NCBI GenBank assembly: GCA_020050375.1
Contig: JAGVKR010000471.1
Coordinates: 1-7,071, forward strand
Direction: 5' to 3'
Source: Planctomycetales bacterium
GTDB lineage: Bacteria; Planctomycetota; Planctomycetia; Planctomycetales; Planctomycetaceae
DNA length: 7,071 nucleotides
The position numbers were made by a program, and so were the translations under genes. The notes beneath the pieces were generated by a model. That model ran no database searches and had not been told where the DNA came from. It worked only from the letters and a program-made list of their open reading frames with translations. Of the stretch, positions 1 to 6,267 are shown one piece after another. The stretch's first letter is position 1. The number at the start of each line of letters is the position of its first letter.

Positions 1-131
1 GAATTGATTCCGGCCATGCTTTCGTTCCGAAGCGGGAGTTACACGCCGCAACCCGTGATCTCCGGCGCCGCTTTGACCCCGGCACCCAGCGCTCCCCGAT
101 CTAGCAGACGAAATTTGGATGCGTTTCTTTT
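1..131. other. Intergenic / 3' flank of the propeller genes, no gene supported
   Basis: This stretch follows the stop codon of the 564-aa propeller gene. The only plus-strand open frame crossing it begins at a TTG near the left edge, has no ribosome binding site and runs into the propeller gene on the opposite strand, so it is not credible. A weak stem-loop can be drawn between GGCGCC (64-69) and GGCACC (81-86) with one G-U pair, but no T-run follows on either strand, so I do not call a terminator. A minus-strand ATG at 15-17 could begin a further gene leaving the window, but only five codons are visible. Confidence 0.6.
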
Positions 132-1826
132 TCAGTCGTTGCCACCACCCGCTGCGGCCGCCTTCGGTTTCGCTCCCTCGGCGATCGCATACAACGAGTT
201 GAACGTGGAAATGAACAGAACCCCATTCGCGACGATCGGCGTCGTGTAGACAGGCGATCCCATGTCCTGCGCGTCGTTTCCGACCATCTTCTTCTCGTTC
301 GAGAGCTCGAAGACCGTGACCTTGCCGTCCTGGTCGGCAATGTAGACCTTGTCGCCGGCGATCAACGGGGTCGACCATGACTGGGCCAGCATGTCGTGCG
401 TCCAGTGCGCCTTGCCGGTTTTGGCGTCGAGGCAATGGAACAAGCCGCTCTCATCGGAGATGAACAGCAGGTCGTCCTTGATCGTCGTGCTCGCGAGCGT
501 GCGATGCATCGTCTCTTCGAACTTCTTCGGATTGTTTCCTTCGTAATGCCAGACGAGAGCTGAATTCTCATTTGGTCGCTCGAAGTCTCCTTTGTCTTTT
601 TCGAGTGCTTGAAGACGCTTGTAGGCGATCGGCTTCTTCGGATCGGCCGAATTGAACACGAGCGTCGGGCTGACGTCGCCCCGCTTCTTCGGATCGACGC
701 ACCACAAGTGCCCGTTTCCTTCGCCGTGCTCCGGGTCTTCCCCGACGCCGACATACACCAAGCCGTCGTAGATCACCGGGGTGCTGATGAGCGGGTTGCG
801 AGTGGCCTTTTCGAGCATGTACTTCGACTCCTTAGGGTTGCAGTCGAACTTCCACAGCAGCTTCGACTTGCCTCCCTGACCCTTGAGGTCGAAGCTGTAG
901 AGCCACCCGTCCCCTCCGGCGAAGATCACTTGCTCGACCCCACCCAGAACTCCGAAGGCAGGCGACGACCATTGGCCGTGCATGACGTTCGCGCCGGGCG
1001 AATTGTCGAACCAAAGCACCTCGCCCGTGTTCTTGTTCATCGCAATCAGAACGGGCGCATTCGGCTTATCGACCCGTTTATGCCCTTCATCGACGCCATT
1101 CGACGAGCTGACGAAGAGCACGTCGCCAATCGCCGTCACCGAGCAACTGCATGCGTTGTGCGGCGAGGCGCCGAGCTTGCCCATCATGTCGATCTTCCAG
1201 ATCACATCGGCTTCGTCTTTGTTCTGGTTGGGCTCTTGTGTGAACGGGCCGTTGTTAGTCCCATCCAGAAACCCCTCGGTGTCGAGACACGAAATCTCGT
1301 CGCGATTGCTGACGTACCAGAGCCGCTTCCCTTCGATGTAGGGGCTGCTGCAAACCCCCAGCAACTCCCAGTCGTTGACCCGCCCGGTGGGAAGCTTCTC
1401 GCTGGAATGCTGCCAGAGGAACTTCCCCGTCTCGGCGTCAAAGGCCAACATGCAGCCCAGATCGACGCTGCTCGGATAACGCTTGAGATACCCGTTGGCG
1501 TTGTTCGAACCGACAAACACCTTCCCGTTGGCGACGACCGGGCTGCTGTACGTCTGCGAGCCGAGCTTCGCCACCCACTTGATGTTCTTCCCGGCAGTCA
1601 CGTCCCATTCAGTAGGAATGCTACCGGCGTCAGAGACATTGTTGCGGTAATGGCTTTTGCCCAACTGCGGGCTGTCACCCGGCTTCACGTCCATTTTGGC
1701 GAGTGCCTTGGCCGCCTCGGCAATCGGATCGTATTTCGCATTGTCGGCAGCAGGCAGCCCCCAGACGCCCAGCAGGACGAACGTGCCGGACAGGCTTGCG
1801 GCCAGAATGTGCAGGCGGTGGTTCAT
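132..1826 (-). CDS. Secreted PQQ-like beta-propeller repeat protein (564 aa)
   Basis: The product is an exported beta-propeller of the PQQ-like/BamB-like repeat superfamily. Residues 1-27 form a signal peptide: a short basic start (MNHR), a hydrophobic core around 7-23, and a likely cleavage after Leu-Pro-Ala. Repeated blade signatures follow: AETGKFLW (131-138), NTGEVLW (266-272), KTGKAHW (469-475), with strand patterns such as SSPVVANGKVFVG (94-106), STPVIYDGLVYVG (348-360) and STPLIAGDKVYIA (485-497). The tail (552-564) is Ala/Gly-rich and probably disordered. Eight cysteines include an ACSCS cluster near 225-229. No catalytic domain, haem-binding CxxCH or membrane anchor is seen after the signal peptide. 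The ATG start is supported by GAAGGA ten bases upstream and by the signal peptide beginning there. It lies 127 bases downstream of another propeller gene on the same strand and is probably co-transcribed. The propeller family is clear; the ligand and role are unknown. True PQQ binding is not implied by the repeat. Confidence 0.9.
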   Translation of the reverse strand: MNHRLHILAASLSGTFVLLGVWGLPAADNAKYDPIAEAAKALAKMDVKPGDSPQLGKSHYRNNVSDAGSIPTEWDVTAGKNIKWVAKLGSQTYSSPVVANGKVFVGSNNANGYLKRYPSSVDLGCMLAFDAETGKFLWQHSSEKLPTGRVNDWELLGVCSSPYIEGKRLWYVSNRDEISCLDTEGFLDGTNNGPFTQEPNQNKDEADVIWKIDMMGKLGASPHNACSCSVTAIGDVLFVSSSNGVDEGHKRVDKPNAPVLIAMNKNTGEVLWFDNSPGANVMHGQWSSPAFGVLGGVEQVIFAGGDGWLYSFDLKGQGGKSKLLWKFDCNPKESKYMLEKATRNPLISTPVIYDGLVYVGVGEDPEHGEGNGHLWCVDPKKRGDVSPTLVFNSADPKKPIAYKRLQALEKDKGDFERPNENSALVWHYEGNNPKKFEETMHRTLASTTIKDDLLFISDESGLFHCLDAKTGKAHWTHDMLAQSWSTPLIAGDKVYIADQDGKVTVFELSNEKKMVGNDAQDMGSPVYTTPIVANGVLFISTFNSLYAIAEGAKPKAAAAGGGND

Positions 1827-1921
1827 GTCTCTACATTCCTTCTCGAATGGTATGACTTGTCGTTTTGGCGTTCTCTGCCGGAACTCAGAAAGATTGGCAA
1901 CCAGGCCGCTCGACCTTTCAT
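1823..1921 (-). other. Possible 32-codon leader ORF overlapping the next start (ATGA)
   Basis: In the spacer between the two propeller genes an ATG at 1919-1921 opens a 32-codon frame (begins MKGRAAWLPIF). Its TGA overlaps the ATG of the 564-aa gene as ATGA, the arrangement of translationally coupled genes. The only ribosome-binding-like sequence is a GAGAG that touches the ATG, which is too close to be convincing. The peptide is basic, has no recognisable motif and could be chance: one reading frame in three would produce the same overlap. It is recorded as a candidate only. Confidence 0.2.
1837..1842 (-). promoter_or_regulatory. Ribosome binding site of the 564-aa propeller gene
   Basis: On the minus strand GAAGGA lies ten bases before the ATG at 1826. 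The spacing is slightly long but usable, and this is the only Shine-Dalgarno-like sequence near this start. Confidence 0.5.
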
Positions 1922-1929
1922 CTCTCGGT

Positions 1930-1953
1930 CCCCGGTCCCGGTTCCCCGGTCCC
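1930..1953 (-). repeat. G-quadruplex-type G-run repeat directly after the stop codon
   Basis: On the minus strand, which is the sense strand of the propeller genes, the bases immediately after the TGA of the large gene form four G-runs of 3, 4, 3 and 4, separated by loops ACC, AACC and ACC. This satisfies the canonical G3+N1-7 quadruplex pattern. The unit resembles a short tandem repeat of GGGACC/GGGGAACC. It would lie in the mRNA between the two cistrons. The pattern is seen directly; folding and any effect on readthrough or mRNA stability are inferred. Confidence 0.5.
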
Positions 1954-4521
1954 TCATTTCCCGTTGGCCGTGACCGTCACGTTATCGATAAACACTTCCG
2001 AGTCGCTGGCATTTCCGAACATGCCCGGACTTCCCGTCACGTTCGGCGTTTCATCGGTTGCCTCGATCGACCATTCGGCCGGTTCCTGCTCGCCGCGCGG
2101 CCAGACTTTGCCCCGCAGGATCGCTTTCCCATCCTTGTTTTCACTCTGGAACTTCATCGTGTACCAGACGTCGGGCTTCCATGCGAAGGGCATCGTCTTC
2201 GCAAATCGCAGGTCGAGGCGCGACGTCCACGAGCGGATCTGCAGCTCCTGCGTCGAGCCGATCAGGTCGAGCGTATACCGCTGATTGACGAGGCCCATCG
2301 CCGGAAGCTTCTCGTTTCGAGTCGTTCCCTTCAGATCCGCTTGGACGGTGTAATCGTGCAGGTCGGTCGGCCCCATCCATCCCTGGCTGCGCGTTCCTAG
2401 GGGGATCGTGCTGATTTTGCACATGACGGCATTGCCGGTGATTTTGCGCGGGCCGCGGCTCGCCGTCAGCGTCAGGGTCCCCGCGCCGTCCAGCGCCCAG
2501 TCCCATTTCTCGATCACTTGTTCTTTGACGAGCATTTCCAGACCGGCGTCGAATTCCTTTTTCGCGTCGTCAATGGTCGTTGGCTTCCCATCGGCATCGA
2601 GGCTGAAGTAGCGCAGGAAATCGGTCCAGCCCGAACGCGGGCCGGCGTCCTGGAATTTAGCGGTGGGTTGACCGCCGTTGACGAACGCCGTCATGAGATA
2701 GATATAGAGCCGGGCCGCACGGGGATTCTGAGCGTTGAGCGAGCCGAACAGATCCTCGTCGATGACGATGTGGCGGTAGGCTGAACCAATCCAGGTGACA
2801 GGCACGACGCCGTCGTTGAAGTCGAATTTCCACGGAAGCTGGGGAACAGCCCGGATGCGGGCGGTCGCCGTCAATTCGCCGACCTTGGCCGTCACGAAAC
2901 TCGCCGCGTGCCCCGCGTCTCCCGCCGCCGTGAAGATTCCGGCGTCATCGAGCTTGCCCGATCCGGCCAGCGTGAACGCCGCCTTGGCAGCTCGAGTCGC
3001 GCCGGGGAGATAGTTCCCATTGGCGTTGTACAGGCGAACCGCAAATTTCTGTTTCGGCTTCTCGCCCGGCCGCAATAAAGATTCAACCGGCACGATCTGC
3101 AATTGCGCTGGCGTTTCGTCGGCCGAGGCGGGAGTCTCCGCGAGGGGCGTCGGAATCGGATCGGCCGACGGCGTCTGATCTTTCTGACCGACGCAGTAGA
3201 GCGCGCTGCTGGTGGGGATGTAAACCCGTCCGTGCGAGACAATCGTCGACCCCTGAATCATCTCACTGCTTTCGAACCGGACGCGATGAGCGATTTTCAC
3301 ACCCTTTTCGGACGGTTCGAGCGTGTACCACAACCCATTGGCTTCCCCGACAAAGATTTTGCCATCGGCGTACGTCGGGCTGGCGAACATCGACCGCCCC
3401 AGTTTCTGTTTTCCGATTTCCTTGCCGTCAGCCGGGTTGACCACGAGCACCGTCGCCGTCTCGTCGATCGCGTACAAGCGGTCGTTGACGAGAATCGGGG
3501 CCGCACGGGCCACGGGCTTCGCCGGCAGCGACCAGAGCTCTTTCGTCTTGGTCACGTTTCCGGTCCCGGTGCCGTCGATGGCGAACAGGGCCCCACTCAC
3601 CCGATGATCGGAGAAATTCTCTTCCCCATTGCCGCAATACACAGTGTTCCCGACGACCAATGGTGTCGTGTTGATCCCTTTCAGGGAGGCGTCGTACGTC
3701 CACAGAACTTTTCCCGTTCGGGGCTGCATGGCGTAGACCGACCCGTCCCCTGAGCCGAAAACAATCGCCCGCTGGCCATTGAAATTTGCCAGGATCGGCG
3801 AGCTGTAAGTCGTATCCTTGGGCCGCACCCGCGTGCTGCTGATCCACACCGCCTGGCCGTTCGATTTGTCGAAGGCCACGAACCGATGGGCCGGCACGGC
3901 GTATTCTCCCCATCCCGTCATCACGCCGCTGATGATCACCAGGTCTTCAAACACCATCGGCATGTTGGTTCGCCCGCCGTAGGTGTGGATCATCCCGTAC
4001 TCTTCGCTCATCGAATGCGACCAGAGGGTCTTTCCCGTCTGGCCGTCGAGGCACTGGAAGAAATCGCAGAGCCCCAGCGAGAAGACGTGCCCCGTCTCAG
4101 GATCGCCCACCACACACGACCAGCCGACCCGCTCGGCCGGCGCGTCGGTGAGAAAGACGTTCGTGGCATTCTCCCAGACGAGCTCGCCGGTCGCCGCGTT
4201 GAGACAGACGACCTTCTCACCCTCTTTTGTCGTCTCGGGATTGTGCCGGCACTGCACGTACAACTTGCCGTTCATCACGATCGGCGTCGAGCGCGTGGCG
4301 TATTCGGGCTTCTTCCACAAGAGATTCTCGCCATCGGGCGACCAGGTTCCGACGATCCCCTTCTCGCGCGAGATCCCGTTCATCTCGGGCCCACGCCAAT
4401 GCGGCCAGTCGAGCGGATCGGGTTTCGGCGGAGCATCGGCCGCCGACGCTAACGACAGCGAAACGAGAAAAGAGCCGATGATTCCGCAGAGCAACCGGGC
4501 AGGAGTCATGCTGTCTCTCAC
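1954..4521 (-). CDS. Large secreted PQQ-like propeller protein with Ig-like and C-terminal lectin-like parts (855 aa, or 851 aa from ATG)
   Basis: An exported multidomain protein. From the internal ATG it starts with a clear signal peptide (residues 5-27, hydrophobic core, Ala-Ser-Ala cleavage motif). DWPHWRGPEMNG (38-49) is the opening strand typical of planctomycete PQQ-like propellers. The propeller runs to about 446 with blade signatures TGELVW (111-116), TGKTLW (162-167), NGQAVW (221-226) and TGKVLW (269-274). A Pro/Ala/Thr-rich linker (450-472) leads to an Ig-like or invasin-like segment (about 476-558). The C-terminal part (about 560-855) contains GTRSQGWMGP (709-718) and DLHDYT (720-725) and ends in strands resembling a jelly-roll sugar-binding fold. 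It appears split by an insertion at about 587-697. The first in-frame start is GTG at 4521, but the ATG at 4507-4509 is better placed behind GAGAGA and begins the signal peptide more naturally. First gene of a two-gene minus-strand unit. The propeller call is certain; ligand and function are unknown. Confidence 0.9.
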   Translation of the reverse strand: MRDSMTPARLLCGIIGSFLVSLSLASAADAPPKPDPLDWPHWRGPEMNGISREKGIVGTWSPDGENLLWKKPEYATRSTPIVMNGKLYVQCRHNPETTKEGEKVVCLNAATGELVWENATNVFLTDAPAERVGWSCVVGDPETGHVFSLGLCDFFQCLDGQTGKTLWSHSMSEEYGMIHTYGGRTNMPMVFEDLVIISGVMTGWGEYAVPAHRFVAFDKSNGQAVWISSTRVRPKDTTYSSPILANFNGQRAIVFGSGDGSVYAMQPRTGKVLWTYDASLKGINTTPLVVGNTVYCGNGEENFSDHRVSGALFAIDGTGTGNVTKTKELWSLPAKPVARAAPILVNDRLYAIDETATVLVVNPADGKEIGKQKLGRSMFASPTYADGKIFVGEANGLWYTLEPSEKGVKIAHRVRFESSEMIQGSTIVSHGRVYIPTSSALYCVGQKDQTPSADPIPTPLAETPASADETPAQLQIVPVESLLRPGEKPKQKFAVRLYNANGNYLPGATRAAKAAFTLAGSGKLDDAGIFTAAGDAGHAASFVTAKVGELTATARIRAVPQLPWKFDFNDGVVPVTWIGSAYRHIVIDEDLFGSLNAQNPRAARLYIYLMTAFVNGGQPTAKFQDAGPRSGWTDFLRYFSLDADGKPTTIDDAKKEFDAGLEMLVKEQVIEKWDWALDGAGTLTLTASRGPRKITGNAVMCKISTIPLGTRSQGWMGPTDLHDYTVQADLKGTTRNEKLPAMGLVNQRYTLDLIGSTQELQIRSWTSRLDLRFAKTMPFAWKPDVWYTMKFQSENKDGKAILRGKVWPRGEQEPAEWSIEATDETPNVTGSPGMFGNASDSEVFIDNVTVTANGK

Positions 4522-4536
4522 AGAGGACTGGGCCGA

Positions 4537-4568
4537 ACGGACCAGAACCGGCGAACGACCCGGTCCGT
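4537..4568 (-). other. Stem-loop in the 5' leader of the large propeller gene
   Basis: A perfect 7-base inverted repeat (ACGGACC at 4537-4543 and GGTCCGT at 4562-4568) encloses an 18-base loop. It lies between the predicted transcription start and the start codon, ending 15 bases before the GTG and 27 bases before the ATG. Partly similar direct copies of GGC(C)GAACG also occur here (4531-4538 and 4550-4556). It could influence translation initiation, but no known riboswitch pattern is recognised. Confidence 0.35.
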
Positions 4569-4611
4569 GGCCTTTTCACTCTAACAGTTGTTTGAACGAC
4601 AATTGACGGTG

Positions 4612-4640
4612 AACATACCTTTTGTGAGTCAAACAGTCAA
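4612..4640 (-). promoter_or_regulatory. Sigma70-like promoter for the propeller gene pair
   Basis: On the minus strand, TTGACT (4635-4640; five of six to TTGACA) is followed by a 17-base spacer and TATGTT (4612-4617; four of six to TATAAT). The predicted start of transcription is near 4605, giving a leader of about 95 bases before the ATG at 4509. The -35 hexamer is repeated eight bases further on (TTGACTgTTTGACT), and the inverted partner GTCAA occurs at 4602-4606, so an operator overlapping the promoter is possible. Confidence 0.5.
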
Positions 4641-4689
4641 GTAATCCGCCTCCCACCATTCGTGTTTCGGACATGCAAACGTTGGGTGA

Positions 4690-4766
4690 GGCTTGAGGCC
4701 TGTGGCTTGAGACTTGAGGTTTCAGCGGGCCCCTTACCGCAAGCCTCGCGTCTCAAGCCTCAAGCC
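4690..4766. repeat. Large imperfect hairpin (inverted repeat) between divergent promoters
   Basis: The inner arms are 4704-4722 and 4741-4759. They pair over 19 positions with one mismatch and two G-U pairs, including an unbroken ten-base GGCTTGAGAC/GTCTCAAGCC. An outer stem (4690-4696 with 4760-4766) adds seven perfect pairs, with a seven-base bulge on the left arm. The 18-base loop contains the palindrome GGGCCC. The left arm is itself repetitive, with GGCTTGA at 4690 and 4704 and CTTGAGG again at 4713. No T-run follows on either strand, and the flanking genes diverge, so it is not a normal terminator. It may be a member of an interspersed palindromic repeat family. Confidence 0.6.
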
Positions 4767-4781
4767 GTCTGATATTCGTCG

Positions 4782-4810
4782 TTCCCGCATTCCAACACAC
4801 CGCGTATAAT
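4782..4810 (+). promoter_or_regulatory. Promoter of the aminotransferase gene
   Basis: A perfect TATAAT -10 hexamer lies at 4805-4810. A weak -35 candidate TTCCCG (three of six) sits at 4782-4787 with a 17-base spacer. Transcription would start near 4817, giving a leader of about 47 bases. The exact -10 match in GC-rich sequence, at the right distance from the gene, is the main support; the poor -35 suggests modest strength or dependence on an activator. Confidence 0.5.
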
Positions 4811-4852
4811 TCCTCGGCCATGGATCACTCCACCTCCGGCGCCATCTCCTGC

Positions 4853-4856
4853 AGGA
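4853..4856 (+). promoter_or_regulatory. Ribosome binding site of the aminotransferase
   Basis: AGGA is separated by seven bases from the ATG at 4864. This supports that start over the earlier out-of-frame ATG at 4820, which has no such site. Confidence 0.55.
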
Positions 4857-4863
4857 TGCAATC

Positions 4864-6201
4864 ATGTCGATCAACGCTCAACGCGTCCCGAATATTCACA
4901 CCCCGCCCCCCGGCCCCGTGGCCCGCGCGCTCATTGAAACTGATGAGCGGTACGTCTCTCCTTCGTATACGCGATTCTACCCCCTCGCCGTGAAGTCCGG
5001 CCTCGGGACGACGCTGGAAGACATGGATGGCAACCTGTACCTCGACTTCACGGCAGGGATCGCCGTCTGCGCCACGGGGCATTGCCATCCGCGCGTGGTC
5101 GCCGCGATTCAGCGACAAGCCGAGAAGCTGCTGCACATCTGCGGGGCCGACTTTTATTATCCCCCTCTCCGCGACCTGGCGCAGAAACTGGCTGAGATCG
5201 CGCCGGGACCAACCCCGAAACGGGTCCTCTTCACGAACTCGGGGGCAGAGGCGATCGAGGCGGCGATCAAGCTGGCCCGCTACCACACCCGCCGGCAGCA
5301 CATCATCGCCTTCTACGGCGCCTTCCACGGCCGCACGATGGGGGCCTTGTCGCTGACGGCCAGCAAAGTCAACCAGCGCCGCCGCTTCGAGCCCTTGATG
5401 CCCGAAGTCACGCACGTCGGCTACGGCAGTTGCTACCGGTGCCCGTACAATCTGTCATACCCCTCGTGCGCTTTGGAATGTGTGACGCACCTCGAAAAGA
5501 AGCTGTTCAAGACCACGCTTCCCCCGGAAGAAGTCGCCGCCATCATCGTCGAGCCGATTCAGGGAGAGGGAGGCTACATTGTCCCTCCCCCCGAGTACCA
5601 CCGCGAGTTGAAGGCGCTTGCCGAACGCCACGGAATCCTATACGTGGCTGATGAAGTTCAATCGGGCATCGGACGGACCGGAAAAATGTTTGCCATTGAA
5701 CATTGGGGCATCGAGCCTGATATCGTCTGCACGGCGAAGGGGCTGGCTTCCGGGCTGCCGCTCGGGGCGATGATCGCCAAAGCCGACGTCATGGACTGGG
5801 CTCAAGGGGCGCACGCCAGCACGTTTGGCGGCAACCCCGTCTCATGCGTGGCGGCTCTGGAAACAATCGCCCTGGTCGAAGAGAGCCTCATGCAGAACGC
5901 GACCGACGTCGGCGGATACCTGATCGGCCGGCTCCGCGATCTGCAAGCCCGCCACCCGCTGATCGGCGACGTCCGCGGCCTGGGGCTGATGATCGGCATC
6001 GACCTCGTCAAAGACCGCCACACCAGAGAACCCGCGTCAGTCGAACGGGACGCGATCCTGCAGGAATGCTTCAAGCGCGGGCTCGTCCTGCTTGGGTGCG
6101 GCGAGAGTTCCATCCGTTTCAGCCCGGCGCTCGTCGTCACCCGCGAAGAGGCTGAGACCGCCGTGCAGATTCTCGACGCGGCGATGACCGAACGGCACTG
6201 A
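4864..6201 (+). CDS. Class-III PLP-dependent aminotransferase (acetylornithine/ornithine/4-aminobutyrate type)
   Basis: A cytoplasmic fold-type I PLP enzyme that would move an amino group, typically from the terminal position of an omega-amino acid such as ornithine, acetylornithine or 4-aminobutyrate, to 2-oxoglutarate. The 445-aa length is normal for the family. Active-site elements are intact: NSGAEA (125-130) for the cofactor phosphate, AFHGRT (153-158) for ring stacking, EPIQGEGG (230-237), VADEVQ (261-266) whose Asp263 would contact the pyridine nitrogen, Lys292 in TAKGLASGLPLGA as the Schiff-base lysine, and TFGGNP (320-325). A segment at 188-206 carries four cysteines (190, 193, 202, 206), a feature I associate with the acetylornithine-aminotransferase-like subgroup that also includes archaeal ornithine aminotransferases and amino-acid racemases. 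The start is set by AGGA seven bases upstream. The gene stands alone, divergent from the propeller pair and convergent with the RNase-like gene, so no biosynthetic operon tells which substrate is used. The family is secure; the substrate, and even transaminase versus racemase activity, are open. Confidence 0.93.
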   Translation: MSINAQRVPNIHTPPPGPVARALIETDERYVSPSYTRFYPLAVKSGLGTTLEDMDGNLYLDFTAGIAVCATGHCHPRVVAAIQRQAEKLLHICGADFYYPPLRDLAQKLAEIAPGPTPKRVLFTNSGAEAIEAAIKLARYHTRRQHIIAFYGAFHGRTMGALSLTASKVNQRRRFEPLMPEVTHVGYGSCYRCPYNLSYPSCALECVTHLEKKLFKTTLPPEEVAAIIVEPIQGEGGYIVPPPEYHRELKALAERHGILYVADEVQSGIGRTGKMFAIEHWGIEPDIVCTAKGLASGLPLGAMIAKADVMDWAQGAHASTFGGNPVSCVAALETIALVEESLMQNATDVGGYLIGRLRDLQARHPLIGDVRGLGLMIGIDLVKDRHTREPASVERDAILQECFKRGLVLLGCGESSIRFSPALVVTREEAETAVQILDAAMTERH

Positions 6202-6205
6202 GCAT

Positions 6206-6246
6206 GGAGAGGGAGAGACTGCCGTTACGACTCTCTCCTTGTCTCC
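6206..6246. terminator. Imperfect hairpin between convergent genes, possible terminator
   Basis: GGAGAG (6212-6217) pairs with CTCTCC (6233-6238) across a 15-base loop, and an outer GGAGA (6206-6210) can pair with TCTCC (6242-6246). It begins four bases after the aminotransferase stop codon. The downstream sequence on the plus strand is pyrimidine-rich (to about 6277) but has no true T-run, so intrinsic termination is uncertain. A C-rich, G-poor transcript here would also suit Rho loading. Confidence 0.35.
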
Positions 6247-6267
6247 CATTCTCTCTGTCTCCCCCTC

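Noticed and set aside
15..17. Start codon of a third minus-strand gene leaving the window
   Set aside because: Only five codons are visible and the ribosome binding site is weak, so it cannot be supported.
4..249. Plus-strand open frame of 81 codons at the left edge
   Set aside because: It needs a TTG start without a ribosome binding site and overlaps the 3' end of the propeller gene in antisense.
609..1973. Long plus-strand open frame of 454 codons
   Set aside because: It lies antisense to the 564-aa propeller gene, has no recognisable domain or ribosome binding site, and has the Arg/Val/His-rich composition of a GC-rich shadow frame.
132..4521. PQQ-dependent alcohol or glucose dehydrogenase
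   Set aside because: The repeats are of the PQQ-like type, but there is no adjacent-cysteine pair or other dehydrogenase active-site motif, no cytochrome domain, and the domain layout is different.
4690..4766. Intrinsic terminator or CRISPR repeat
   Set aside because: The flanking genes diverge and no T-run follows on either strand; there is one palindromic unit only, with no regularly spaced copies or spacers.
4820..4863. ATG at 4820 as an upstream start or leader peptide for the aminotransferase
   Set aside because: It is out of frame with the aminotransferase, has no ribosome binding site, lies about three bases after the predicted transcription start, and its frame runs into the gene before stopping.
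4825..5415. Minus-strand open frame of 196 codons
   Set aside because: It is antisense to the aminotransferase N-terminal half, whose motifs are unambiguous, and has no family resemblance.
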